A stretch of 32,508 nucleotides of DNA from Planctomycetota bacterium (GCA_016712565.1 JADJQU010000017.1:1-32508); one strand, 5' to 3'. Counted from the stretch's first letter, positions 7,477 to 16,759 are shown. A program made the numbers and translations. Notes: generated by a model not told the origin, from the sequence alone.

Positions 7477-9488
7477 CTACGGTTTCGTGAGATCGAGGTC
7501 GAAACGCGTCGTGTCGCCGTCGCGCACCTCGCAGCTCCAGATCATCGGCTCTTCCTTGTCGATGCCGGCGTAGGCGATCCCGTCGACGCCGATCTCGGCC
7601 TTCGCCGGGAGCACCTGCCACTTGCCCGACGCGAGCCCCGTGGCGCGGAACGTCCCGCCCGGTCCGGCGCGCTGGGTGAACGGACATGAATCGCCGTGGT
7701 TGAAGGCGACGATGGTGCCCGACGCGTCCTTCCCGTCGGGGAGCAGCACGCGGCCCTCGATCGCGCCGCCGCGCGTCAGGACGACATCGAATTCGGTGAC
7801 CGGATCGAGGCTCAACGCATCGAGCGGCCCGACCTCCCAGGGCGCCCAACCCTCCGCGGCGATGCGCAGCCAGAAGCCCTGCCCGTGGTCGCAGTCGAGC
7901 TCGAACCGCCCGTCCACGTCCGTGCGCGGTCCCTCCGGGTAGGACACGTCGACCCAATAGCGGTGTCGGTACCCGGCGGTCGTCCCCGTGGCACCCGGGT
8001 TGTCGCGCGAGTCGTACACGCGCGCTCCGCCACCGGCGCACCCTCCGCGGTCACTCGACCGCGCAGGAGTTTCGCCGGCTGGAGCACCACCTCGAAGAAC
8101 GCTGGAGGCTCGGGCAACGTCGTCGGCATGATCGGCGTGCGGGGGTGGCCGATGCGCGTGGTTCGAAAGCCCTTGGCGACGCACTGAAGGGTGAACGGTT
8201 CGGTCGGCCTCGCGATCGAGTACTCCCCAGGAGCCGCGGACGTCGACGGGTACTCCATGCGGCTGTTCGTCGACACGAAGAACCGCGCGCCGGCCACCGG
8301 CTTCCCCTCCGGATCGCGCACGCGCACGCCGAATTGTTCGAGCCGCTGCAGCCGCAATTCCACGTCGAGCGTGCCCGGCAGCACGCCGCGGCGCAGCGTC
8401 GAGCCGAAGCGCTCGAGCACGTCGCCGCCGCGCAGGTCGTACGTCGAGTCGTCGTGCACGATGAGCAGCTCGAAACGGCCGGCCTCATCGACCGGAACGG
8501 TGCCGCCCGTGCCGGCGCCGCGCGAATGCTCGTCGGCCCAGAGATACGCCCCCACGAGCGGAGCGCCGTCCGGGTCGAGGACTCTCCCCGTGATGCGGTC
8601 CGCGGCGAGCAACGGCCGCAGCACGAGCACGACGTCCTGCGCGTCACCCTGGGCAGGCACCTCGAGCGGCTCGCTCCACGTGTATCGAGAGCCTTCGGCG
8701 TGCGCCCACGCGCGCAGCTTCCCCGCCGGGGCGCCGTCGAGCACGAACTCCCCGCTCGCGCCGCTCTTCGTCCGCGGCGCGCCCTGCTGGAACTCCCCGC
8801 CGTGGCGCACGGCGCGCTCGAGATCGCCCGAGAGCTCCACCGGCGCGACGCCGACCAGCGCGCCCACGAGGCCCTTGCCGTCGCCGTCCTCGACGCGGCC
8901 CAGAATCCGGCCGCCGGGCACCATCACGAGATTGCCGAAGTGCTTCGTCTCCCCCGCGCGCAGCGTCGCGGAACGCGCGAGCGTGGCGAGGCCCGTGCGA
9001 GAGGCCTCGAATTCGAGCGGGTACTCGCGCCGCGCGACGCCCCAGGGGTTCTTGATCCTGGGCAAACCGACGCGCAGCGTCACGCGGCCGTTCGCATCAC
9101 TCTGCGCCGCGTCGTTCGGCGTCCAGTTCGGCGCCCAGCGCGAACCTCGCACGGCGAAGCGCACGCCGCTCCAGGGATTGCCAATGGCGTCGACGAACCG
9201 GACATCGACTTCCGCGGCAAGCTCCTCGGCCGGAGCGGGCTCGATCGGCGGCTTCGGCGTCGGCGGCGCCTCCGGAGCGACGCTCGCGCGTGCCGACTCG
9301 GCGGGCGGTGCCGCCTCGCCCTGGACCTCCGGGACCGCGGCCAGGTCGCGCGCGAACTCGGCGCTCGGTGCCACAGGCGGCGGCGCGGGCATTTCCCCCC
9401 GCCCGCCCGTGGCATTCCAGGACCACCACGCGGCCGCCCCGACGAGCGCCGCAGCGGCCACGGTCGCTGCCATCCGAGTTGCCCGCAT
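7477..9488 (-). CDS. Membrane-anchored protein with repeated carboxypeptidase-regulatory-like domains (one frameshift)
   Basis: About 670 residues. An N-terminal hydrophobic segment (residues about 7-27, 'MAATVAAAALVGAAAWW') is a signal or anchor. It is followed by a Pro/Ala/Glu-rich stalk (about 30-90). Then come about six beta-sandwich units recognisable by the G-x-V-x-D-x-x-G-x-P-x-x-G-A pattern: 'GRVEDGDGKGLVGALVGV', 'GRVLDPDGAPLVGAYLWA', 'VRVRDPEGKPVAGARFFV', 'GRVTAEGAPVAGARVYD' and 'GRVLLPDGKDASGTIVAF'. These are CarboxypepD_reg-like folds, structural or adhesive in secreted proteins and not peptidases. One base is missing near 8034, where VAGARVYD should run on. The start is ATG 9488 with GGAG about 9 bases upstream; GTG at 9491 is an alternative. 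Divergently oriented to the 9865 gene. Exact role unknown. Confidence 0.75.
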
Positions 9489-9864
9489 CACGCACGCTCC
9501 GGGAAGGGGTCTTCGCTCGCGCCGCGGCGAATGCCGCCTCGGCTGTGGAGAGAGTACCGACCCGTGCTGCCCCGCTGACGGCCCATCCTTCGTCAGATCG
9601 CGAGATCGCGGCTGGGACGCATCGTCTTGCCGACGCGGCCTTTCGGGGGGGGCGTGGGGCAGCGGAGGACCGCGCGAGGCACCGCCTGCCGTTCGAGCAA
9701 GGTCCGACCGCCCGCGACGACCTGGGAACAGCAGCCCAAGCCTCAACAACCTGCCACGGCGGCCGCGTGGCGGCCCCCGGCCACCGCCGCGGTGCCTCTC
9801 GGACGGCGGGATCGGGCGCCGGGAACCCCAAGGTTCTGAGGCACGCAGAGCCGAAGAGAGATCC
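9489..9864. other. Divergent intergenic region
   Basis: This is the gap between two divergently read envelope genes, so promoters for both should lie here. I see no convincing -35/-10 pair. The stretch holds a short palindrome (GATCGCGAGATCGCG, about 9596-9610) and a GC-rich inverted-repeat area around 9757-9795. GAAGAGAGA just before 9865 is a weak ribosome site. Confidence 0.4.
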
Positions 9865-10926
9865 ATGCTCGCGTCCCTGCTCCTCCTGCTGCTCGCCTGC
9901 CCCCAGGGGTCCTTCCCGAAGGAGCCGCGCTTCTCTTCGCTCGTCCTCACGGAGGGAATTCGAGGCGGAGTCATCCCTCCCATTGTGCGACGGCGCGTGG
10001 AGCTCGGGTTCGACTGGAACGCCGGCCACTACCGGGCCACGGTCTACGACAGCTCGCGCTGGAATACCGTCGAGGGCCCCTACTCCACCGCCGCGCTCCC
10101 GGCCCAGGATTTCGAGGCCATCCTGCGCGGAATGCGCGCGGGCGGTCTGGAGACCCTGCCGCCCCAGCCATCCTCCGATGGACCCGATGTCTACGAACTC
10201 GACACGGGACTCGAGCTTTGCGACAAGGACCTGCTCTGGGCGAACCGGGCCTCGGGCGGCTGCACGTCGAGTGCCGCCCAGCACCCACCCTCGGCTGACG
10301 ATCTGCGGGCGTTCAGCGAGATCGTGCAGGGCATTCACCTCGCGGTCGCCAGGCTCCCGCTCGCACCTGGATGCGAGCTGGACGCAGGCTTCCTCTACCG
10401 GCCGGCTGACCTGCGCGAGGCGCGCGCATTCCTCAGGGCTCAGCAACACGTCTTGCAGCAGCCCTTCTGCGCGCAGGTCGACCGCACTCGTGTGGAGGTG
10501 CTCGCCTCGAAGGGTCGCTATGAGTTCCGCTTCCCCTGGCGCGCCCTGCAGAGGATCCCCGTCGGTTTCTCCACCAACACGCGAGGGGACTGGCGTTACG
10601 ACGTCGAGATCGACGGGAAGACCCTTGCCGTCTTCAGCGAACGCTGCCGACCCTTCGAGCCCCCCGCCGGGACGATGGAGCGCAGGCAGGCCTTTCTCGA
10701 CAGCCACCCGGAACTGCCCTCGCGCCTCCGTCGTCTCATCGCCGCTGGCTGGGTTTGCGTCGGAATGACACGGGAGATGGCGATGGCCGCCTGGGGTCTC
10801 TCGCTGCCCACGGACGCCAACGTGAGTTTGCTCCGTTGCGAAGGTCGTGGAACGCTCCACTTCGATCGAGAGGGTCGCCTGCTGGGGTCCGTCGATCCGA
10901 TCCCCTCCGTCGGCCTGGGGCGCTGA
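9865..10926 (+). CDS. Predicted lipoprotein with BamE/SmpA-like C-terminal motif
   Basis: 353 residues, clean frame. The N-terminus MLASLLLLLLACPQGSFP has a short Leu run and an LLAC lipobox, so a lipoprotein is plausible, although no basic residues precede the hydrophobic run. The middle part (about 45-290) is unrecognised. It has several Cys residues, repeated 'GLETLPPQPS'-like loops and 'GRYEFRFPWRALQRIP'. Near the C-terminus, 'RRLIAAGWVCVGMTREMAMA' followed by 'AWGLSLPTD' resembles the VGMT..E...AWG.P motif of SmpA/BamE-type domains. 'TLHFDREGRLLG' then fits the last strand of such a domain. The ATG at 9865 follows GAAGAGAGATCC. It faces the PDZ operon tail across 275 bases. Function unknown. 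Confidence 0.65.
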   Translation: MLASLLLLLLACPQGSFPKEPRFSSLVLTEGIRGGVIPPIVRRRVELGFDWNAGHYRATVYDSSRWNTVEGPYSTAALPAQDFEAILRGMRAGGLETLPPQPSSDGPDVYELDTGLELCDKDLLWANRASGGCTSSAAQHPPSADDLRAFSEIVQGIHLAVARLPLAPGCELDAGFLYRPADLREARAFLRAQQHVLQQPFCAQVDRTRVEVLASKGRYEFRFPWRALQRIPVGFSTNTRGDWRYDVEIDGKTLAVFSERCRPFEPPAGTMERRQAFLDSHPELPSRLRRLIAAGWVCVGMTREMAMAAWGLSLPTDANVSLLRCEGRGTLHFDREGRLLGSVDPIPSVGLGR

Positions 10927-11201
10927 GGCCACCCGAGGCCCGGGCCGCCCCGGTGAGTCCTGCATCCTCGGGAATGCGCCACTGGCGTCCCCCCGCGTTC
11001 ACTCGCCCCGACCGCGGCGCCGCGAGACGAAGCGCACACCCGCGAGGCCACGCAGCGGCCTGAGTGAACACGGCCAGTCAGCTTCGTGCAAGTCGTGGAA
11101 GAGAGAGATTTCCTGGGCGGTGAACCGCCTTGGCAGCCGGCGATTCCCCTGCGATGTGCCCGCGGCCGTCGAGCGGGTCGCCAGGGGGTGCGGCGCCCCG
11201 G

Positions 11202-12317
11202 TCAGGATTTCGAGGTCCAGGTGATGAACCAGAAGATCGTGGTCTTGTTCTCCTCCGGCGAGCGCTCGAATTCGAACATGCCCAGGGGCAGGATCGACAG
11301 TTCCGTGGATTCGTTGGGCTCGCGGGTCGTCGAAGGCTCGGACGTGCGGCGGTAGTTGAAGCCGAACTGGAAAATGAAGTCCAGGAAGGAAGTGGTGGAG
11401 CGATCGACGCGGGAGTAGTAGTCGATCAGGATCGGAATGCGGACGCGGCTGCGCCGGTCCACGTCCTTGATCGGCCGGAGGGTCGCGCGATGGGTTCCCA
11501 GGGGTCCGTCCACCTCCAGCAGGAGTTCCTCCGCGCCTGACCTCAACGCCGCCTCGATGGCCGCGGCATCGCTCACCGGCTGACCGTTGCAACCCGTGAC
11601 GATGTCTCCTCCGCGGAGGCCTCCCTCGTAACCCGGGGAACCGCTGACGACGCTGGTCACGAGCGCCCGTGTGCCTTCTGTGGCCCAGATTTCCCGCGAG
11701 AGATTCGCGGGCACGGTCGCGATCTGCAGGCCGGTTCGACGGGTGATCTCGGCCGGCGCTTCGAGCGGAATGCGATCGGTGGTCGTTTCGTCGACCTGCT
11801 TGGTCGTGGGGCTCACTTCGAGGCTCATTTCCCGGAACTCGCGCCCCTCGTCACGGCGAAGCAGGCGCACCGTCGCCGGCTTTCCGGGAGGCAGGACGGA
11901 TTCGACCACTCCCTTGAGTTGCTCCGCGCTGGCCAACTCGATTCCGTTGATCGAGAGCAACACGTCATCGGCCTGGAATCCGCCCTCCGGTGCCGGCGAG
12001 TGCCCCGGGGGCACGCGAACGCACACGCCACGCCAGGGCTCGACGTTGAGCTTCAGGGCCAGCTGCTTGTCGATCGACACGACTTTCACGTCCAATCGGG
12101 CGACTTCGAGCGCTCGCGTGCTGACGCGATGGATCGCCGGCGCTTCGTCACGGCTGGGTGCGACGTGATAGTGGATTCGGCGCTCGGCATCCTCTTTCCC
12201 CTGGGCCAGCGTGAAGGTCCCCGAATCGCTGGGGAGTTTCGACTCATGGAAGGGGCCCACGCGGCAGCCGGCCAGGGCGCAAAGCGAGAGCAGCAACAGG
12301 GCTTGAGTGATTCGCAT
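11202..12317 (-). CDS. Two-PDZ-domain lipoprotein
   Basis: 371 residues, clean. The signal peptide MRITQALLLLSLCALAGC carries a good LAGC lipobox, so the mature protein should be lipid-anchored in the periplasm. The first PDZ is about residues 85-175 ('GVCVRVPPGHSPAPEGGFQA', 'DDVLLSINGIELASAEQL'). The second is about 205-290 ('GTRALVTSVVSGSPGYEGGL', 'GGDIVTGCNGQPVSDAAAIE'). No protease domain is attached, so it should bind peptide ends rather than cut. The C-terminal 80 residues ('LIDYYSRVDRSTTSFLDFIF') are unrecognised and aromatic-rich. I chose ATG 12317 over an upstream in-frame ATG (12386) because the signal peptide begins there. It follows the anti-sigma gene by 49 bases and is probably the third gene of that operon, perhaps as envelope sensor or target. 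Confidence 0.8.
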   Translation of the reverse strand: MRITQALLLLSLCALAGCRVGPFHESKLPSDSGTFTLAQGKEDAERRIHYHVAPSRDEAPAIHRVSTRALEVARLDVKVVSIDKQLALKLNVEPWRGVCVRVPPGHSPAPEGGFQADDVLLSINGIELASAEQLKGVVESVLPPGKPATVRLLRRDEGREFREMSLEVSPTTKQVDETTTDRIPLEAPAEITRRTGLQIATVPANLSREIWATEGTRALVTSVVSGSPGYEGGLRGGDIVTGCNGQPVSDAAAIEAALRSGAEELLLEVDGPLGTHRATLRPIKDVDRRSRVRIPILIDYYSRVDRSTTSFLDFIFQFGFNYRRTSEPSTTREPNESTELSILPLGMFEFERSPEENKTTIFWFITWTSKS

Positions 12318-12366
12318 AGTGATCGGGATACGGGGATTCGGGCGGCGGAGTTCCCGGAAAATGGGG

Positions 12367-13494
12367 TCAGCGTGTGCCGACGGCAACCTGCGTCGCCATG
12401 CGCGTGTTCCACCACACCTGCCAGCGTTCCCGAGGGGCGACCTCCGGCGATTGCGGCTCGGGGCCGGCGCTGGACAGGCCGCGGAACCAGCCGCCGACCC
12501 CGCCGTTCTCCGAGCGATCTCCCTCCGAGGTCGCCGCCGTCGAGCTGGTCAGGAACGGCGTGGGCAGCGGCTCTCCCGCCTGTTCGGCCAAACGCTGGCG
12601 GATCGAATTGAGGTGCAGTTCCGCGGCGGCGGCCAATTCGCGATCCGGACCGTCCAGCGTTGCAATCAACGCGGGAACGACGTCCTCGACTTCCCCCCGG
12701 GTTTGGATCCGCAGCGAATCGTGATCGCGGAGCACGACCATGGGCGCGACGGCGAGCACCTCGGTCAGCGAGTGATCTCCCGTCCGCGGCCCTCGCGACA
12801 CCTGTGGCGCGGGTCTGTCTTGCGCGGCGTGCTCCAAGGCCAGGCGCGCCATCATGAACGTCTCGTGCAGGGCGCCGCTGAGGTTGACGGCCAGGGCCTG
12901 CTGACGGTCGAAGTCCACCTGCAGAGGATTGGCCACCGGGCGATCGACGTACTGGACGCGCTCGACGATGACTTCCTTGGTGACTTCCTTGATGACTTCC
13001 TTGGGCACTTCCCGGATGACCTCCACGGGCACTTCCACGCGCACTTCCACCGGCACCTCGACGCGGCGCTCGACGGGAACCTGGACCGGCACTTCGATGA
13101 CGGTCGGAGGGGGCGGATCGAGCTGCGCGAGGGCGCGGGCATCACCGTCGGCGCCCCCCGCCGACCCTGTGACCGCCACCAGCCCGCAACCCAACAGGAG
13201 TGCCGCCGCGTGGGTCAACACGCGGCGAATCCAGACCACAGGGGTGGCTGCGCCGGCAGCGGCCTTCGGCCTGTTCACGGCGAAGACTGCCGCGCTGACT
13301 TGGGCGGCATAGGCCTTCGGGGTGGCCGAGAGGTTCAGCGAATGCAGACGTTCCAGCGCCCGCTCGAACGCCGCCCAGGCCGCGGAGCAGTTCGCGCAGG
13401 AAGCGAGATGCGCTTCGAGCTGCTCGGCGTCCTGCGGCCCCAGCGTGCCCTCATGGCGCTCTGAAAACTGGGCCTCTGCGAGATGGCACTTCAT
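12367..13494 (-). CDS. Membrane anti-sigma factor with zinc-finger domain and Val-Pro repeat stalk
   Basis: 375 residues. Residues 1-50 form a zf-HC2/ZAS anti-sigma domain with Cys3 and the Hx3Cx2C motif 'HLASCANC'. One transmembrane segment follows at about 88-112 ('VLTHAAALLLGCGLVAVTG'). The periplasmic part opens with 'VIEVPVQVPVERRVEVPVEV' and similar EVPVEV/EVIKEV units (about 130-185), then a helical region ('LQVDFDRQQALAVNLSGALH') and a low-complexity tail ending MATQVAVGTR. Its ATG overlaps the sigma factor's TGA (ATGA), so the two should be translationally coupled. In the family, the cytoplasmic domain holds the sigma factor until an envelope signal releases it. The stalk and the PDZ lipoprotein downstream suggest the signal is sensed outside the membrane. 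Confidence 0.82.
   Translation of the reverse strand: MKCHLAEAQFSERHEGTLGPQDAEQLEAHLASCANCSAAWAAFERALERLHSLNLSATPKAYAAQVSAAVFAVNRPKAAAGAATPVVWIRRVLTHAAALLLGCGLVAVTGSAGGADGDARALAQLDPPPPTVIEVPVQVPVERRVEVPVEVRVEVPVEVIREVPKEVIKEVTKEVIVERVQYVDRPVANPLQVDFDRQQALAVNLSGALHETFMMARLALEHAAQDRPAPQVSRGPRTGDHSLTEVLAVAPMVVLRDHDSLRIQTRGEVEDVVPALIATLDGPDRELAAAAELHLNSIRQRLAEQAGEPLPTPFLTSSTAATSEGDRSENGGVGGWFRGLSSAGPEPQSPEVAPRERWQVWWNTRMATQVAVGTR
12965..13105 (-). repeat. Degenerate tandem repeat encoding EVPVEV-type units
   Basis: Within the anti-sigma gene, near-identical short units recur on the plus strand as GACTTCCTTGGTGACTTCC and GGCACTTCCACGCGCACTTC, spaced 12-18 bases. They encode alternating Val/Glu/Pro/Lys units such as EVIKEV and EVPVEV. 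Such arrays can gain or lose units by slippage, changing stalk length. Confidence 0.7.
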
Positions 13495-14162
13495 GATTCG
13501 AGTTTCTCCTGCGCTGGGGCGCTTCCCGGGGACGCGATCGCGCGCCGGGAAGATGTCGACGGACTTGGATGGGCGGATCGGCGCGCCCCGCCCGAGAGCT
13601 TTTCGTACAGGTCGCGGAACGCGATGCGACCTCGGTGAACCCGCGACTTCACGGTGCCCTCGGAGCAATCGAGGCTCTGGGCGGCTTCGTCGTAGCTGAA
13701 GTCCAGGGCATCGACGAGCTGCAGGGCGGCGCGAAAGGGCTCGGGCACCCCGGCGAGGGCGGCGTCGATGTGTTCCAGTTCGGCGACGGTGGCCGTCGGA
13801 TCGTAGCGGCCTGCGGCGGCGGCCCCCTCCCACTGCCCGGGCTCCACCTCGCTCACGCGATCCCGGCGCCGCGCGCGGTTCCGGTGATCATCGCGAATGC
13901 TGTTGAACACGATCGCGAACAGCCAAGGCCGAAACGTCGCCCCGTGCCGAAAGTCCTCCAGCGCGGCGTAGACCTTGATCCACACCTCCTGGGCCAGGTC
14001 GAGGGCACCGTGGTGGTCGCCCACCTGCTTCTCGATCACGGCCAGCACCCGCGATCCGTAGCGCTCCACGAGGGACGTGAACGCGTCTCGATCCCCGCCG
14101 GCCGCCTGGGCCACGAGCGATTCGTCGCGCACGGACGGAGTGGGAAGGGGGGTACGAGTCAC
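13491..14162 (-). CDS. ECF-type RNA polymerase sigma factor
   Basis: 223 residues. Sigma-70 region 2 is at about residues 20-95: 'DAFTSLVERYGSRVLAVIEK', 'ALDLAQEVWIKVYAALEDF' and 'FRPWLFAIVFNSIRDDHRNR'. Region 4 is at about 135-190, with the helix-turn-helix 'LDFSYDEAAQSLDCSEGTVK' and 'SRVHRGRIAFRDLYEKL'. No region 1 or 3, as in extracytoplasmic-function sigma factors. A Ser-rich tail of about 30 residues follows region 4. The GTG start at 14162 gives the normal short N-terminus. It is the first gene of the sigma/anti-sigma/PDZ-lipoprotein operon and diverges from the RCC1-like gene, leaving 227 bases for both promoters. ECF factors usually activate their own operon; the divergent gene is a reasonable second target, but no promoter motif was recognised. 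Confidence 0.92.
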   Translation of the reverse strand: MTRTPLPTPSVRDESLVAQAAGGDRDAFTSLVERYGSRVLAVIEKQVGDHHGALDLAQEVWIKVYAALEDFRHGATFRPWLFAIVFNSIRDDHRNRARRRDRVSEVEPGQWEGAAAAGRYDPTATVAELEHIDAALAGVPEPFRAALQLVDALDFSYDEAAQSLDCSEGTVKSRVHRGRIAFRDLYEKLSGGARRSAHPSPSTSSRRAIASPGSAPAQEKLES

Positions 14163-14379
14163 CTGGGGCTTGGGGAGTCGCGGCCTGACTACTCAGTCCG
14201 CCGGTCATTGGTTCCCCGATCCTCTGAAAATCGGAGCCGAGCGGGCCCGATTCTTGCCGGGGGTGCGACGACCCGCGAAGCCCCAGGAAATGCGTCCACC
14301 CCCCCCCAGCCTGCCAGATCGGCAGTCTCGCGGTCCCGAGCCCCGGCGAGGGACCACGCGGGCGCCCCGGGCGGAAGAC

Positions 14380-14385
14380 AGGAGG
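14380..14385 (+). promoter_or_regulatory. Strong Shine-Dalgarno site fixing the 14390 start
   Basis: AGGAGG ends 4 bases before ATG 14390. This is one of very few full-length ribosome sites in the window, so it selects this ATG over the in-frame ATG 27 bases downstream and suggests high translation. Confidence 0.75.
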
Positions 14386-14389
14386 TCCT

Positions 14390-16702
14390 ATGCTTCACAG
14401 GTCTCCCCCACTCCTCATGCCGAAACCGGTGCATTCTCCGAGGTCCCCGCGTGTGCGCCCTTCGCGCCGCCTGACTCGCTTCCTTCTGGGAGCCCTGCTG
14501 TTCGTCGCCGGTCCCGTTGGGACGCTTGAGGCGCAGTCCGGCATCACCGCGCGCGGCATGCACGTCCTCGACTCACGCTGGGACGGGCCCTTCTACAAGC
14601 AGATCGCCGGCGGCGGGGCACAGACCATCGCGCTGCGGTTCGATGGCACCGTGGTCGGGTGGGGTGCCGGCGGCGGTCAAGAGTGCGACATCCCGCCGCT
14701 GCCGATCGGCGTGCTCTACGAACGCATCGCCTGCGGGACCCTGCACGGTCTCGGCGTGCGGTCCGACGGCAAGGTCGTCGTTTGGGGCTACGGCGGGGCC
14801 ATCGCGGCGCCTCCGGCCCTCCCTGCGGGCCTGCGCTACGAAGATGCGTCCGGAGGATGGGACTACTCGATCGCGCGCCGGAGTGACGGAAGGCTCATTG
14901 CATGGGGTCAGATCGGGCTACCGGCGCTGGCCGTTCCCGCGCTGCCCGCGGGCACGGTCTACGGACAGTTCGACGCCGGTGGGAGTCACGCGCTCGCCCT
15001 GCGCAGCGACGGCGCCGTGATCGCCTGGGGGGCCAACAGCCACGGTCAATGCAACGTCCCCGCGTTCCCTCCGGGGGCCGCGCCGGTTCTGGTGTCCGCT
15101 GGAGAGCGTCACAGCCTGGCACTGCTCGCCAACGGCCAGATCATCGCCTGGGGCGACAATTCGGCGGGACAGCTGCAGGTCCCCCCGCTTCCTCCGGGAG
15201 TCGGGTACATGGAGGCGTGCGCCGGCGGGTTCCACAGCGTGGCGAAGCGCAGCGACGGCCTGCTTGTGGCGTGGGGCGAGACCATCGACGGCGCCTGTGA
15301 CGTTCCCGCGCCGATCCCGGGCAATCCGTTCGTCGGAATCAGCGGCGGCCTCCAGCATTCCGGCGCGGTTCTTCGCGACGGCACGGTGATCTGCTGGGGC
15401 AGCAACATCATGGGCGAGTTGAATGCGCCGCGACCTCCGGTCAACTCCGCCTTCGCCGAGATCGACGTCGCGTGGATGGATGCCTTCGCGCGCAGCACGG
15501 ACGGCTCGCTCGCCAAGTGGGGCCGCAGCTACTGCACGAACTGTCCACCCTCGCCCCCACCCAACGTGCGCTTCGTCGAGGTCGACGGAGGCCGCGAGTT
15601 CGCGGTCGGCCGCACATCAGATGGGGCCTGCCTCGCGTGGGGCATGAACACCTACGGGCAGTGCAACGTGCCGCCGCCACCGCCGGGCCTGCGCTACGTG
15701 GAGGTCGGGGCCGGTACCTACTTCGCGGTCGCTCGCCGCAGCGATGGCGAGATCATCGGCTGGGGCGACAACTCCGGCGGTGAGTGCAACGTCCCGCCGT
15801 TGCCTCCCGGCATGCGCTACGTGCAACTCGCCGTCGGCGCGCATCACACGCTCGCGCGTCGCAGCGACGGAGCCGTGATCGCCTTTGGCTACGACGGCCA
15901 CGGGGTCCTGGACGTCCCTCCGCTCCCGCCCGGCCTCGTCTACACCCACGTGATGACGGATTGGTACGCCTGTTTTGCCCTGCGCAGCGACGGAACGCTT
16001 GTCCGCTGGGGCGTCACGCAACCCGCAAGCCCGCCCAACCCACCGCCTGGTGTGCAGTACGTCGACGTGGCGTCCTCCGGCGGAATGAGCTCCGGATCCC
16101 TGCTGTTCCTGCGCAGCGACGGTCAGATCGCCGTCACGGGACATCTGAACACCTACTCCCAGCTCACGATGCCGCCGCCGCCGCCGGGCTCGAGCTACGT
16201 GGACGTCGCCGCTTCCGAGTATCAACAGGTGGCGCTTTACACCGACACGATCCTGCCGACGCTCTATTGCACCGCGAAGACCAATTCGCTCGGTTGCACT
16301 CCCGTTCTCACGCACCGCGGCCTGCCGAGCGCCCAGGACGTCGAAGGGTTCCGCGTGCAGGCCTGGCACCTGCGAAATCAGCGGCCGGGCCTGTGGATCT
16401 ACGGCGTCAGCGGCCGCGCCGCCGCTCCGTTCTCCGGCGGAACCCTGTGCGTCGGCGCGCCGCGGTTCACGACTCCGGGCGCAAGCTCGAACGGACGTTA
16501 TCGCCCCGCCAACGACTGCAGCGGATTCCACGAACTCGACTGGAACGCGTTCGCCTGCGGAAGCCTCGGCGGGTCGCCGCTGCCCGCGCTGCGCGTCCCC
16601 GGCACGGTGGTCGACTGCCAGTTCTGGGGTCGCGATCCGGGGTACGCCGCGCCCGACAACGCCGCGCTGTCGAACGCGCTCGAATACGTGATCGGGTTGT
16701 AG
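14390..16702 (+). CDS. Secreted RCC1-like repeat protein with planctomycete C-terminal domain
   Basis: 770 residues, clean. A long basic N-terminus leads to a signal core 'FLLGALLFVAGPVGTLEAQS', with likely cleavage after the AQ region. Residues about 60-630 hold some eleven repeats of about 50 residues in the RCC1/regulator-of-chromosome-condensation style: 'SDGAVIAWGANSHGQCNVP', 'NGQIIAWGDNSAGQLQVPP', 'SDGEIIGWGDNSGGECNVPP'. These should form one or more seven-bladed beta-propellers. The C-terminal 130 residues ('LYCTAKTNSLGCTPVL', 'GLWIYGVSGRAAAPFSGGTL', 'DCQFWGRDPGYAAPDNAALS') are a Cys-containing domain I associate with secreted planctomycete proteins. Probably surface-exposed; ligand unknown. 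In bacteria such propellers are binding modules rather than GTPase exchange factors. Confidence 0.85.
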   Translation: MLHRSPPLLMPKPVHSPRSPRVRPSRRLTRFLLGALLFVAGPVGTLEAQSGITARGMHVLDSRWDGPFYKQIAGGGAQTIALRFDGTVVGWGAGGGQECDIPPLPIGVLYERIACGTLHGLGVRSDGKVVVWGYGGAIAAPPALPAGLRYEDASGGWDYSIARRSDGRLIAWGQIGLPALAVPALPAGTVYGQFDAGGSHALALRSDGAVIAWGANSHGQCNVPAFPPGAAPVLVSAGERHSLALLANGQIIAWGDNSAGQLQVPPLPPGVGYMEACAGGFHSVAKRSDGLLVAWGETIDGACDVPAPIPGNPFVGISGGLQHSGAVLRDGTVICWGSNIMGELNAPRPPVNSAFAEIDVAWMDAFARSTDGSLAKWGRSYCTNCPPSPPPNVRFVEVDGGREFAVGRTSDGACLAWGMNTYGQCNVPPPPPGLRYVEVGAGTYFAVARRSDGEIIGWGDNSGGECNVPPLPPGMRYVQLAVGAHHTLARRSDGAVIAFGYDGHGVLDVPPLPPGLVYTHVMTDWYACFALRSDGTLVRWGVTQPASPPNPPPGVQYVDVASSGGMSSGSLLFLRSDGQIAVTGHLNTYSQLTMPPPPPGSSYVDVAASEYQQVALYTDTILPTLYCTAKTNSLGCTPVLTHRGLPSAQDVEGFRVQAWHLRNQRPGLWIYGVSGRAAAPFSGGTLCVGAPRFTTPGASSNGRYRPANDCSGFHELDWNAFACGSLGGSPLPALRVPGTVVDCQFWGRDPGYAAPDNAALSNALEYVIGL

Positions 16703-16759
16703 CCCGCCCGGCCACCGCCCGTTCGACCGCGTGTCCCACCGGCAGCCCCGGGGCAGCGG

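Noticed and set aside
8191..9864. Plus-strand open frame opposite the envelope protein
   Set aside because: Antisense shadow; Ser/Arg-rich without domains. Only its 3' part from 9865 is a real gene.
14390..16702. Internal repeats of the RCC1-like gene as a DNA repeat array or CRISPR
   Set aside because: The periodicity is about 150 bases at protein level and degenerate in DNA; it reflects protein repeats, not an array with spacers.
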